A stretch of DNA of 7,086 nt from DASQDN01 sp035630195 (GCA_035630195.1 DASQLD010000183.1:1-7086), one strand, 5' to 3'. Shown: positions 1 through 7,006, counted from the stretch's first letter. A program made the numbers and translations. The notes: generated by a model from the letters alone, not told the origin.

Positions 1-26
1 CTAAGACCGTACCCTAAGATGAAGCT

Positions 27-1076
27 ATGGGGCGGCTCTTAACGATAATCCTTATTGCGTTTTCGGCAAACGGGCAGAAAGCAATTCTCCAAAAAGCGCA
101 GCGGGCATTTAAATCCATTCCCGCAAACGCGCCGGCGATCAAGGCGAATCCAACAACTCCCGCCAAGGTCGACCTTGGCCGGATGCTTTTCTTCGACCCA
201 AGACTTTCCTCGAGCTGGCTCATCAGTTGTAACACCTGTCACAACCTGAGCCTCGGTGGCGTAGATCTCTTAGAAACTTCCATCGGACACGGTTGGCAGA
301 AAGGGCCGCGCAACAGCCCTACCGTGTTAAATGCTGTCTTCAATATCGCCCAGTTCTGGGACGGCCGCGCAAAGGATCTCAAAGAACAAGCGATGGGGCC
401 CGTTCAGGCAGCCGTGGAGATGAACAGCACACCGGATCGAACTGTTAAAACGCTCCGCAGTATCCCCCTATACGTACAAAGGTTCAAGGAAGCGTTCCCC
501 TCCGATAAGGATGCCGTCACATTTGAGAACATGGCGCGCGCGATAGAAACTTTCGAAGCGACATTGCTGACTCCCCGATCGCGCTTCGATCAATTTCTGG
601 ATGGCAAGACCGACGCCATCACCGCGGCCGAGCAAAAGGGTCTCGAACTATTTCTCGCAAAAGGCTGCGTTAGTTGTCACGGCGGCGTCAACCTGGGCGG
701 CACAGGCTATTTCCCGTTCGGCGTTGTCGAAAAGCCTGGCGCAGATATCCTCCCAACGGCGGATAAGGGCCGTTTCGAAGTCACACGAACCGCCAGCGAC
801 GAGTACGTCTTCAAGTCGCCCTCTCTGCGCAACATCGAACTGACCGCGCCCTATTTCCACTCAGGCAAAGTTTGGGATTTGTCACAAGCCGTCGCGATCA
901 TGGGCTCCGCCCAACTTGGCGCGACTCTCACCAAAGCGGACACGGATTCGATCGTTCTATTCCTCCGAACCTTAACGGGCGACCAGCCGAAAATCGAGAT
1001 ACCTGTGCTGCCGCCGCACACGCCTCAGACACCACTGCCGGACACAAAAACTCCGGCAGGGGCGGTGAAGCACTAG
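27..1076 (+). CDS. Di-heme cytochrome c peroxidase (bacterial CcpA type)
   Basis: Periplasmic enzyme that reduces hydrogen peroxide to water with electrons from small c-type cytochromes. Two CxxCH heme sites are visible, at residues 68-72 (CNTCH) and 214-218 (CVSCH). From memory of the Pseudomonas aeruginosa enzyme, its key residues H55, H71, W94, E114, H201 and M275 correspond here to H72, H88, W111, E131, H218 and M292, all with the same offset of 17, so there is no net indel across the catalytic core. M292 as distal ligand of the second heme favours a true peroxidase over MauG, which uses Tyr. Residues 1-16 form a short hydrophobic export signal. The last 28 residues are a Pro/Thr-rich tail. 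The start is fixed because an in-frame TAA lies at 15-17; no clear Shine-Dalgarno is seen. It ends 5 bp from the convergent esterase gene. Length (349 aa) is normal. Confidence 0.95.
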   Translation: MGRLLTIILIAFSANGQKAILQKAQRAFKSIPANAPAIKANPTTPAKVDLGRMLFFDPRLSSSWLISCNTCHNLSLGGVDLLETSIGHGWQKGPRNSPTVLNAVFNIAQFWDGRAKDLKEQAMGPVQAAVEMNSTPDRTVKTLRSIPLYVQRFKEAFPSDKDAVTFENMARAIETFEATLLTPRSRFDQFLDGKTDAITAAEQKGLELFLAKGCVSCHGGVNLGGTGYFPFGVVEKPGADILPTADKGRFEVTRTASDEYVFKSPSLRNIELTAPYFHSGKVWDLSQAVAIMGSAQLGATLTKADTDSIVLFLRTLTGDQPKIEIPVLPPHTPQTPLPDTKTPAGAVKH

Positions 1077-1081
1077 ACGAG

Positions 1082-2221
1082 CTACGACGTTTTCTTCTGG
1101 AAGAGAAGCGGCAGAAAATCAGCCAGATTACGCCGCCACACCATCCACGTGTGCGCTCCACCCGTTTCGCGCAGAGTCGCGTTCACACCCTTCGACTTGA
1201 AGAACTCGACGAACTTGCGATTCGCGTCAATCAAGCGGTCTTCCGTCCCACAAGAAATGTAGAGGAGCCGCAGGTCGTCATTGACGCTAGCTCCCAGCTT
1301 CGGGAATTGTGCCGTCATATCATTGCCCAACCCGCCGGAACTGAATGCGCCGATGTAAGCGAAGCGATCCGTCGCGTTCAAACCAACGTACAGCGATTCG
1401 GCGCCCCCCATCGACAGCCCGCCGATCGCGCGTGCAGTGCGATCCTTCGATGCCCGATACTCCTTCTCGACTCGCGGAATTACTTCCTGCAACAGCGAGT
1501 CGCGGAAGCGCTCGAAACTGCGCTGGCGAACATTCGGATCACGTAAGCCCTGCGCGGCCGGAGATACTATCTCGGGCGCCCCGTAGCCCAGCGTCATGAC
1601 AATCAGCATCGGCTGAGCTTTGCCCTGCGCGATCAAATTGTCCAGAATCACGTGAGCCCGCCCCACTGCTGTCCAGCCACTGGCATCGTCACTGAAGCCG
1701 TGCAGCAGATAGAACACTGGATACGTCTTCTTCGCAGTCGGATCGTAGCCCGGAGGAGTGTAGACGTAGTAATCACGATCGTCTCCAACAATGCCCGAGC
1801 GGTAAAAGTGCCGATGAAGAGTACCGCGCGGAACATTTGCGACATCCCATGGCATGTTATCTCCGGGAACATGAACGAAGCTCTGCGGGTTTAATAAGTT
1901 CGGCACAATCTCCGAATTCATCGGGTCCATCACCGAAACGCCATCCACGACGAAGCGATACGAATACACGTCGGGAGCCAGCGCTTCCGTGGTCAGTGTC
2001 CACGTGCCATCGGCGCCTTTCTGCATCGCGGCGCGATTTACGCCTGTTCGCGCAAGCATCACCTCCTTGGCTGCAGGAGCGTGAAAACGGAACGTTACAC
2101 GTCTATCGGAGTGGATCTCGGGAGAGATCACGCCAGGCGGCTGAACGGGAGGCGGAGCGGGTTGCTGGGCGAAAGCCGATGTGAAACCGAATACCACCAG
2201 TGCGGCTAAGATGCGTTGCAT
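1082..2221 (-). CDS. Secreted esterase, enterochelin-esterase/feruloyl-esterase-like, with N-terminal E-set domain
   Basis: Alpha/beta-hydrolase of the COG2382 / CE1-like esterase family, predicted to cleave an ester outside the cytoplasm. Residues 1-18 are a signal peptide ending AFA, followed by a Pro-rich linker (21-34). Residues about 36-120 look like an immunoglobulin-like E-set domain of the CBM48/esterase-N type. The catalytic domain covers about 130-379: an oxyanion-loop motif LLHGF at 172-176, nucleophile S270 in GLSMGG, D328 in CGTED and H357 in GGAHTW. The Ser-Asp-His spacing (58 and 29) is close to that I recall for the feruloyl esterase domain of Clostridium thermocellum XynZ (S172, D230, H260). 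The substrate cannot be read from sequence: feruloyl or acetyl groups on plant polysaccharide are likely, a siderophore less so. The chosen ATG has no good Shine-Dalgarno; a GGAG lies about 20 nt upstream. It diverges from the CBM9-like gene and converges with the peroxidase. Confidence 0.92.
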   Translation of the reverse strand: MQRILAALVVFGFTSAFAQQPAPPPVQPPGVISPEIHSDRRVTFRFHAPAAKEVMLARTGVNRAAMQKGADGTWTLTTEALAPDVYSYRFVVDGVSVMDPMNSEIVPNLLNPQSFVHVPGDNMPWDVANVPRGTLHRHFYRSGIVGDDRDYYVYTPPGYDPTAKKTYPVFYLLHGFSDDASGWTAVGRAHVILDNLIAQGKAQPMLIVMTLGYGAPEIVSPAAQGLRDPNVRQRSFERFRDSLLQEVIPRVEKEYRASKDRTARAIGGLSMGGAESLYVGLNATDRFAYIGAFSSGGLGNDMTAQFPKLGASVNDDLRLLYISCGTEDRLIDANRKFVEFFKSKGVNATLRETGGAHTWMVWRRNLADFLPLLFQKKTS

Positions 2222-2241
2222 ACGGTCATATTGTGTCAGAC

Positions 2242-2256
2242 TCCGTGTCGCACGGA
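2242..2256. promoter_or_regulatory. Inverted repeat in divergent intergenic region (candidate operator)
   Basis: TCCGTG-TCG-CACGGA: perfect 6-bp arms around a 3-nt centre, placed in the 63-bp gap between the divergent esterase and CBM9-like genes. A dyad here is well placed to act on both promoters, or it could form a hairpin in one leader. No known regulator consensus is recognised. A -10-like TATAGT sits at 2273-2278, just before the CBM9-like start, without a good -35. Confidence 0.35.
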
Positions 2257-2284
2257 AACGGGCGAGGTTGCTTATAGTGGATTC

Positions 2285-2971
2285 ATGAAACTCCGTCTGT
2301 CCTTACTGATCGCCACGACACTCGCCGCGGCAGACGTTCCGGTCATCAAGAGCAAGTATTCAAGTCAGGATCTGCCCCTGACAGCTTCGCCGGATGCGCC
2401 CCACTGGAGAGACGTTGAGCCGATCGTGATCGAATCGGACTTTGCGGGACAGACCCTAACCGGTCATAGAACCGAAGTGAGATCGCGCTGGACGGACACA
2501 CATCTATTGCTGTTGTATGTCAGCCACTACAAGACGCTCTACGTCAAACCCGAACCTGTGACCAAGGCGGAGACGTCTCGTTTATGGAATTGGGATGTAG
2601 CAGAAGCGTTCATCGGGTCGGACTTTGACAACATCAAAAAATACAAGGAGTTCCAGGTGTCACCGCAGGGCGAATGGGTCGATCTCGATATCGACCGCAC
2701 GGCGGGAGCGAAGCAGATCGGCGAAGCGTGGAATTCCAACTTCGAAGTGAAGGCGCGAGTCGATGCCGACAAGAAAATCTGGTATGGAGAGATGAAGATT
2801 CCTTTCTCGGCAATAGATACAAGAAAGCCTGTACGCGGGAACGATCTGCGAATCGGTCTGTATCGGATTGAAGGCCCTGTTCCCAATCGAGTCCACGTCT
2901 CCTGGCGCTCAACCGATGGAAAGACTTTCCACATGCCCGAGCGATTTGGAACCCTCAGCCTCGTGAAATAG
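2285..2971 (+). CDS. Secreted carbohydrate-binding family 9-like (CBM9/DOMON-fold) protein
   Basis: A 228-residue protein made of an export signal and one beta-sandwich domain of the CBM9-like superfamily. Residues 1-16 form a signal peptide (basic MKLR, then a hydrophobic stretch ending LAAA). Family traits are a Trp near the domain start (W41), the strand pattern VRSRWTDTHLLLLYV at 65-79, the WNWDVAEAFIG segment at 101-111, FQVSPQGEWVDLDID at 123-137, and a closing strand with W207 and HMPERFG at 216-222. The reading frame is open back to an ATG at 2216, but that start would overlap the divergent esterase gene by 6 bp and bury the signal peptide behind 23 polar residues, so 2285 is preferred. 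Such stand-alone domains are frequent in Acidobacteriota; some bind sugars, many are uncharacterised. The receptor gene follows 85 bp downstream on the same strand, so co-transcription is possible. No catalytic residues can be assigned. Confidence 0.85.
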   Translation: MKLRLSLLIATTLAAADVPVIKSKYSSQDLPLTASPDAPHWRDVEPIVIESDFAGQTLTGHRTEVRSRWTDTHLLLLYVSHYKTLYVKPEPVTKAETSRLWNWDVAEAFIGSDFDNIKKYKEFQVSPQGEWVDLDIDRTAGAKQIGEAWNSNFEVKARVDADKKIWYGEMKIPFSAIDTRKPVRGNDLRIGLYRIEGPVPNRVHVSWRSTDGKTFHMPERFGTLSLVK

Positions 2972-3003
2972 CGGTAAGTAGCGCACAACACAATCGTGGG
3001 TCT

Positions 3004-3030
3004 CCGATGCGGTACCATCATCGGTAACCG
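3004..3030. promoter_or_regulatory. Overlapping palindromes upstream of the receptor gene
   Basis: Three dyads are nested in 27 bp. CCGATG (3004-3009) pairs with CATCGG (3019-3024). The self-palindrome GGTACC lies between them at 3011-3016. CGGT-A-ACCG follows at 3022-3030. They sit in the 85-bp gap between the CBM9-like and receptor genes, 26 bp or more before the receptor start. They may be an operator or a leader hairpin. I see no clear -35/-10 pair, so the role is inferred from position only. Confidence 0.3.
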
Positions 3031-3047
3031 AGGTTTCATTTTGTTTT

Positions 3048-3053
3048 GGGGGT
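3048..3053 (+). promoter_or_regulatory. Shine-Dalgarno-like GGGGGT of the receptor gene
   Basis: GGGGGT differs by one base from GGAGGT and lies 3 nt before the ATG at 3057. The spacing is short but usable. It supports 3057 over the internal Met10, which would also lose the basic N-terminus of the signal peptide. Confidence 0.45.
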
Positions 3054-3056
3054 CCC

Positions 3057-4040
3057 ATGAGGAAAATAGCAGTTTCATCCATCATGTTGTTGTGCCTCGC
3101 TGCAATATCGAGTGCACAAACGATTACAGGCACAATCACAGGAACCGTCACCGACGCTTCCGGTGCGATTGTGCCAAACGTCAAAATTACAGCAACAAAC
3201 GAAGGTACGGCAGTACAAACCACAGCTACCGCGAATAACGCCGGTATCTACAGCTTGCCGTTCCTCCCGGTCGGCCAGTACACCATCACTGCCGAAGGCG
3301 CCGGATTCAAGAAATCGGTGCTTGGCCCGTTCCCTGTAGAAGTGAACCAGGTTGTCCGCATGGATGTTTCGCTGGTGGTCGGCGCAGTTGCCGAAACGGT
3401 GGAGGTCACCGCAGTCGCGCCGCCGCTGCAAACCGAAACCACGCAGACCGGACAAACCCTCAGCACGAAGCGTCTAACGGATTTGCCGCTCAATGGCCGC
3501 AACATCGTATCTGCGATGCTTCTCATCCCGGGCGCGGTCCAAACCAATCCCGGCAGCGTGAACACCGCTTCCCGTTTCTCTGGACGCGCGTTCGTCAACG
3601 GCAATCGCGAGCAAACGAATAACTTCCTGCTCGACGGTGTTGACGTCAACGACTCGATGGACAACCGCATCGGCTACACGCCCAGCGTAGACGCTTTGCA
3701 GGAAGTCCAGGTAATGACAGGAAACGGATCCTCCGAGTTCGGAAACTCCGCTGGCGCCGTAGTCAATATGACGCTGAAGAGCGGATCGAACGACTTCCAC
3801 GGATCGTTGTTCCATTTCTTCCGCAACGACAATTTGGACGCCAACAGCTTCTTCGCGAATCAGAACACCGCCCTTCCGAAGGACAAGCAGCGCCGCACGT
3901 TCCAGCAGAATATGTACGGTGGAACGCTCGGCGGCCGCATCATTCGCGACAGCTGTTCTTCTTTGGAAACTATGAAGGAACGCAACGGCGAGATAGCGGC
4001 CCTGCGCTCGCCAGCGTTGCTCCGGCCGATTGGCGTCTAG
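3057..4040 (+). CDS. N-terminal part of the TonB-dependent receptor as read (signal, regulatory-like domain, plug)
   Basis: As written the frame encodes 327 residues, of which 298 are genuine. Residues 1-20 are a signal peptide cut after AISSA. About 22-105 form a carboxypeptidase-regulatory-like (transthyretin-fold) domain, beginning with a doubled TITG-TITG and the typical G-x-V-x-D-x-S-G-A pattern. About 115-260 form the plug: LPLNGRN at 143-149, LDGVDVND at 192-199, and the segment starting SEFGNSAGAVVN at 226 and running through FHFFRND. The first barrel strand pattern (YGGTLGGRIIRD) precedes the frame break. The last 29 residues, SCSSLETMKER onward, resemble nothing in the family and are read in the wrong frame. 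Translated alone this would be a soluble plug without a barrel, with no expected receptor function. Confidence 0.85.
   Translation: MRKIAVSSIMLLCLAAISSAQTITGTITGTVTDASGAIVPNVKITATNEGTAVQTTATANNAGIYSLPFLPVGQYTITAEGAGFKKSVLGPFPVEVNQVVRMDVSLVVGAVAETVEVTAVAPPLQTETTQTGQTLSTKRLTDLPLNGRNIVSAMLLIPGAVQTNPGSVNTASRFSGRAFVNGNREQTNNFLLDGVDVNDSMDNRIGYTPSVDALQEVQVMTGNGSSEFGNSAGAVVNMTLKSGSNDFHGSLFHFFRNDNLDANSFFANQNTALPKDKQRRTFQQNMYGGTLGGRIIRDSCSSLETMKERNGEIAALRSPALLRPIGV
3948..3955 (+). other. Frameshift site in the receptor gene
   Basis: GACAGCTG: GAC closes the correct first frame (D298) and CTG opens the correct second frame (L300). One base, most simply an A giving AAG for Lys, is missing between them. 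The only homopolymer affected would be AA, so a classic long-homopolymer sequencing error is not the obvious cause. Confidence 0.85.
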
Positions 4041-4093
4041 GCGATCTCAGCCGTCTTCCCCAGGTCATCAACGATCCTGCGACATGCCAGGTA

Positions 4094-6382
4094 GTGGGCG
4101 GTACACGTACCTGCCAGCCGTTCCCTAATAAACAGATTCCGCTCGCACGCTTCGGCGCCCCTGCCCGAGCCCTGTTCAACGATCCCAGCCTCTATCCGCT
4201 GCCCAACAGTTCGGGTACCGGCGCGCTCGGTCTCGTGAACAACTATAGCGGTACCGCAGCGAACTTCCTCAAGAACAATCAGGGCGACGCTAAGGTCGAT
4301 TGGAGAGTGTCGGAAAAAGACGCAATGATGTTCCGCTACTCTCAGGGCTTCTATACAGATGGAACTGCGCTTCCGGTGCTGCCGACATCTGCCGCTGGTG
4401 TCAAAGAGGCTCCAACGCTGGGTGCGGTTGCCGCCTGGACACGCACCGTTTCGTCTTCGATCGTGAATGACTTCCGTTACGGCTTTACTCGTACTGAAAT
4501 CGTGGACACGTTTGCCGATCCGTTTGGGACTCAAGAAGGCGGAAACGCGAAGCTCGGGATTCCAGGCGGACAGTTGGCTCCCGGTTTCAGCGGGCTCACC
4601 ATTGGGGAAGGTCTGACAGTAATCGGCACAGCCGGAATTCTGAGTGATGGTAAGGACAACAAGTTCCACCTTTCCGAAACCCTGAGCTTGGCGAAGGGCA
4701 GTCACTTTTTCCGTTTCGGCGCCAATGGAGTACGTTATCAGCAGAATCGCTTCTACTCGGGCAACAACGGCGCTTTGGGTACCTTCGGCTACACCACAAC
4801 GCTGTTTTCCGGCTCTTCGTTCTCGGACTTCTTGCTCGACATGGTTTCCGCCAAGGGCCGCGGCCAGGGCGACGGCCGGCGATGGGGCCAGCGTCACTGG
4901 CGCTTCGGCACATTCGTCCAGGATGATTGGAAAGCGACCAGCACCCTTACCCTCAACTTGGGCCTGCGCTGGGAATACACGCAGCCGTTGTACGAAGTCA
5001 ACGACCTGCAGTCGAACATCGATGTAAATACCGGCGAGCTACTTCTAGCCGGTCAGAACGGCAACAGCCGTGCGCTGTATGACCCGTATTACAAGCAGTT
5101 CATGCCGCGTATCGGTTTCGCCTGGACGCCAGAAGCTCTCGGAAGACGGCTTGTTGTTCGCGGCGCCTACGGCATCACGAGCTTCCTCGAAGGAACTGGC
5201 GTTAACCTTCGGCTGCCGCTGAATCCTCCGTTCTTCTTTGAATCGAACCAGAACTACGATCTCACCAGCGGCGCCTCGTCGTCCTCGGTCGGGTTCTCGG
5301 ATCTCCCACAGTTTACCGGTACTCTGTCGGGCAACATTCGAACCTGGGACCCGGATCTGCGTCCGCAATTCACGCAGCAGCGGAACTTCAGCCTCGAGTA
5401 TCAACTCGCGTCGAACCTCGTCTTGGGAGCGGGCTATGTCAGCCAGCGGGCTACCCACACTATCGTTGCTCGGGACCGCAATCAGCCGCTTCCCGGACCG
5501 GCCAACGTGAACCCGGCACAGTGGGCGAATTTCAACACTCGGCGTCCACTCTACTCAGTCCTTCCTGGTGTCACAACGACTGCAACAACAGAGTCGAGCG
5601 GGACCATGAACTACGATTCGCTTCAAGTTACCGCCGTGAAGCGCTACTCGCGCGGTATCGATTTCAACCTGTCGTACACCTTCTCGAAGACTCTGAATGA
5701 TGCGCTCGGCTTCTTCGGAGCCGGTGGTACGCAGTCAGAAGGCGCGTACTGGCAGAACGCATACGACCGCGATGCCAACTACGGTCTGGCTGCGTGGGAT
5801 GCCCGCCATAACTTGACGTTCTCCTCAAACCTCGAAGTGCCGTTTGGACGGGGACGCGCATTCGGGGCCGATTCTAATAAAGCGGTTGATCTGATACTGG
5901 GCGGCTGGAGCATCGGGTACGTGATGCAGGCGCGCACCGGATTTCCGATCACGCTCTCAACTGTTGGGCAGAGCCAGCAGTCTCCTCGCGGCACGCAACG
6001 TCCAAACCGTTTGCGGCCAAGCGAAGTTGGAGAGCGGACAATCCAGAAGTGGTTCGGCACAGGCAACGTTTACGAGTGCGCCCAGGGAGTGGATGATGGC
6101 CGTTGCGCCTATCAGCGTCCTGCGCTGGGAACGTTCGGAAATTCCGCAATTGGAACGGAGAGGGCTCCGGGATACTTCAACGTTGATGCGTCAATCGGAA
6201 AACGCTTTGCAATCACCGAGACGCAGAACGTGCAGTTCCGCGCGGAGTTCTTTAACCTGCCGAACATGACGATGTTCAATCCCCCGTCGCGTGATCTCAG
6301 TGCTCCGGGAACGTTCGGGTTGATCAGCGCTCAGGCAAACAATCCTCGCAACATCCAGCTTGGTTTGAAGTACATTTTCTAA
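4094..6382 (+). CDS. C-terminal beta-barrel part of the TonB-dependent receptor
   Basis: This is the longest open part that starts at a possible start codon (GTG), but the GTG is simply Val347 of the restored protein: the same frame continues upstream without a stop through 3953 and encodes family sequence there (LFFFGNYEGTQ and DPATC). There is no signal peptide and no Shine-Dalgarno at 4094, so it is not an independent gene. It holds the barrel strands, rich in alternating aromatic residues: WRVSEKDAMMFRYSQ, HFFRFGANGVRYQQ, GTFVQDDWKATSTLTLNLGL, the FNLSYTFSKTLND segment, and the final strand NIQLGLKYIF. The motif FRAEFFNLPNMTMFNPP near the end is strongly typical of the family. Two close Cys pairs (C..C around 4085-4116 and 6076-6106) may form extracellular-loop disulfides. 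The ligand cannot be predicted. Confidence 0.85.
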   Translation: MGGTRTCQPFPNKQIPLARFGAPARALFNDPSLYPLPNSSGTGALGLVNNYSGTAANFLKNNQGDAKVDWRVSEKDAMMFRYSQGFYTDGTALPVLPTSAAGVKEAPTLGAVAAWTRTVSSSIVNDFRYGFTRTEIVDTFADPFGTQEGGNAKLGIPGGQLAPGFSGLTIGEGLTVIGTAGILSDGKDNKFHLSETLSLAKGSHFFRFGANGVRYQQNRFYSGNNGALGTFGYTTTLFSGSSFSDFLLDMVSAKGRGQGDGRRWGQRHWRFGTFVQDDWKATSTLTLNLGLRWEYTQPLYEVNDLQSNIDVNTGELLLAGQNGNSRALYDPYYKQFMPRIGFAWTPEALGRRLVVRGAYGITSFLEGTGVNLRLPLNPPFFFESNQNYDLTSGASSSSVGFSDLPQFTGTLSGNIRTWDPDLRPQFTQQRNFSLEYQLASNLVLGAGYVSQRATHTIVARDRNQPLPGPANVNPAQWANFNTRRPLYSVLPGVTTTATTESSGTMNYDSLQVTAVKRYSRGIDFNLSYTFSKTLNDALGFFGAGGTQSEGAYWQNAYDRDANYGLAAWDARHNLTFSSNLEVPFGRGRAFGADSNKAVDLILGGWSIGYVMQARTGFPITLSTVGQSQQSPRGTQRPNRLRPSEVGERTIQKWFGTGNVYECAQGVDDGRCAYQRPALGTFGNSAIGTERAPGYFNVDASIGKRFAITETQNVQFRAEFFNLPNMTMFNPPSRDLSAPGTFGLISAQANNPRNIQLGLKYIF

Positions 6383-6398
6383 GCCAACGATCAAACAT

Positions 6399-6435
6399 AG
6401 CGCCGCATCGAGGGAACTCGGTCCGGCGCTTTTTT
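6399..6435 (+). terminator. Rho-independent terminator of the receptor gene
   Basis: Starts 17 nt after the receptor stop codon. AGCGCCG (6399-6405) pairs with CGGCGCT (6424-6430); one C/C mismatch follows, then A-U and U-G pairs, then CGAG (6409-6412) pairs with CTCG (6417-6420) around GGAA, a GNRA tetraloop. Six T (6430-6435) follow. The T tract ends 2 bp before the stop codon of the convergent small gene. The other strand has no T tract at the matching place, so it seems one-directional. Confidence 0.9.
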
Positions 6436-6437
6436 GT

Positions 6438-6934
6438 CTACTGTAATCCGGTCAAGCCTCGTATACGCTTGCGATCTTCTGCTCCCGGCGCCTGCTCGCC
6501 CAACGTCGCGAGCTGATAAACGGTCAGAATTCCCGGCCCTGTCCGTGCGATCACGCCGATGTTGTGCTCACCTTTGACCACATACTCGAAGAATGCGACA
6601 GGACCATGGTTCGTCGAGTATCGATTGAACTCGATCATCTTCGTCGCAGAGCGAGACGCCGTTGCTGCCATGGACTTGATTGAACGTTCAGCCTGATCGT
6701 TAGCCGCCTGCTCATCCTGTGGGAGCCGCAAGAGCGTGACCGTGAATATGCGGCTATGCCCCCCAACTTCTGCGCCTTCGGAAGATACTCAATTTGGTAG
6801 AGACCACCGCTCGCCTGCTCGCCCTCCTGAATCTTTTGAGAGCAATCGAAATTCGCGGCGATAGCATCCCACGAACCGCCGGCGCTCAAGTTAACGATCG
6901 AACCAAAAATCAGCAGCGAGAGAAAATAACGCAT
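6438..6934 (-). pseudogene. Small secreted protein of unknown function, frameshifted
   Basis: The gene begins at ATG 6934, with GGGAG at 6942-6938 three nt before it as Shine-Dalgarno. Residues 1-18 are a signal peptide (MRYFLSLLIFGSIVNLSA). The first frame then gives sequence such as YQIEYLPKAQKLGG up to the run of six C (six G on the coding strand) at 6759-6764. Beyond it this frame turns into Arg/Ser-rich nonsense and stops at 6635. The other frame continues plausibly from there (HSRIFTVTLLRLPQDEQ, later FFEYVVKGEHNIGVIARTGPG) to the TAG at 6438. One extra G in the run would join them into about 165 residues. I do not recognise the family: a soluble alpha/beta protein exported across the inner membrane, with one Cys near the mature N-terminus. 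An alternative start 7 codons upstream (6955) is less likely since it lengthens the signal peptide and lacks a ribosome site. Confidence 0.6.
6759..6764. other. Run of six C, likely frameshift point of the small secreted gene
   Basis: On the coding strand TTGGGGGGCAT. With seven G it reads L-G-G-H-S-R in one frame and joins the two open halves; with six it shifts. A missing base a few codons earlier (near 6778) would also restore a frame, so the exact point is not certain. Confidence 0.5.
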
Positions 6935-7006
6935 AATCTCCCGGGCGCTAGTCATCTGTATCTGAAATATCTTTACTAATAATATTGGCAAGTGCATACT
7001 AAGCGT
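6935..7006. promoter_or_regulatory. AT-rich divergent promoter region (candidate)
   Basis: This 72-bp gap separates the small secreted gene (leftward) from the gene at the right edge (rightward). The stretch 6955-6990 is clearly more AT-rich than the surroundings. For the rightward gene, TTTACT (6972-6977) and CATACT (6995-7000) are spaced 17 bp, each matching four of six consensus bases; the transcript would be almost leaderless. For the leftward gene TATTAT (6984-6979) is a -10-like match without a good -35. These are weak calls. Confidence 0.3.

Larger units (their letters stand above)
3057..6382 (+). pseudogene. TonB-dependent receptor with carboxypeptidase-regulatory-like domain (Oar-like), frameshifted
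   Basis: Outer-membrane receptor of the large acidobacterial Oar-like family, thought to import or bind large ligands such as oligosaccharides with energy from TonB/ExbBD. The gene is in two frames. Frame one runs from 3057 and reads in register to D298 (3948-3950); the frame that continues the protein starts at CTG 3953-3955 and is open to the TAA at 6380-6382. The expected sequence at the joint is R-D-K-L-F-F-F-G-N-Y-E-G, a hallmark of the family. The DNA has GACAGCTG where GACAAGCTG would encode DKL, so one A appears to be lost. With it the protein is 1108 residues, a normal family length, and ends in Phe as beta-barrel outer-membrane proteins do. No slippery heptamer is present, so programmed frameshifting is unlikely; a recent mutation or an assembly error fits. 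Everything after the joint looks intact, which argues against old decay. A strong terminator follows. Confidence 0.88.

Noticed and set aside
1..26. Repeat of CTAAG (1-5 and 14-18) and a -10-like TAAGAT before the peroxidase
   Set aside because: Five-base copies are too short to mean much, and there is no sequence upstream in which to look for a -35.
872..1546. Plus-strand open frame of 224 codons
   Set aside because: It lies across the end of the peroxidase and antisense to the esterase. Its translation is Arg/His-rich with no domain, as expected from the shadow of a GC-rich gene.
2216..2284. Longer N-terminus for the CBM9-like gene
   Set aside because: It overlaps the divergent esterase start and would put 23 polar residues before a clear signal peptide; the ATG at 2285 is better.
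3090..3098. Lipobox at Cys13 of the receptor signal peptide
   Set aside because: The residues before the Cys (M-L-L) do not match the lipobox, and a normal signal-peptidase I site (AISSA) follows.
3948..3955. Programmed ribosomal frameshift in the receptor gene
   Set aside because: There is no X-XXY-YYZ slippery heptamer, no internal Shine-Dalgarno spaced for it, and no known case in this family.
4037..4897. Minus-strand open frame of 286 codons inside the receptor
   Set aside because: Antisense to well-conserved barrel sequence; composition is shadow-like with no motif, signal or ribosome site.
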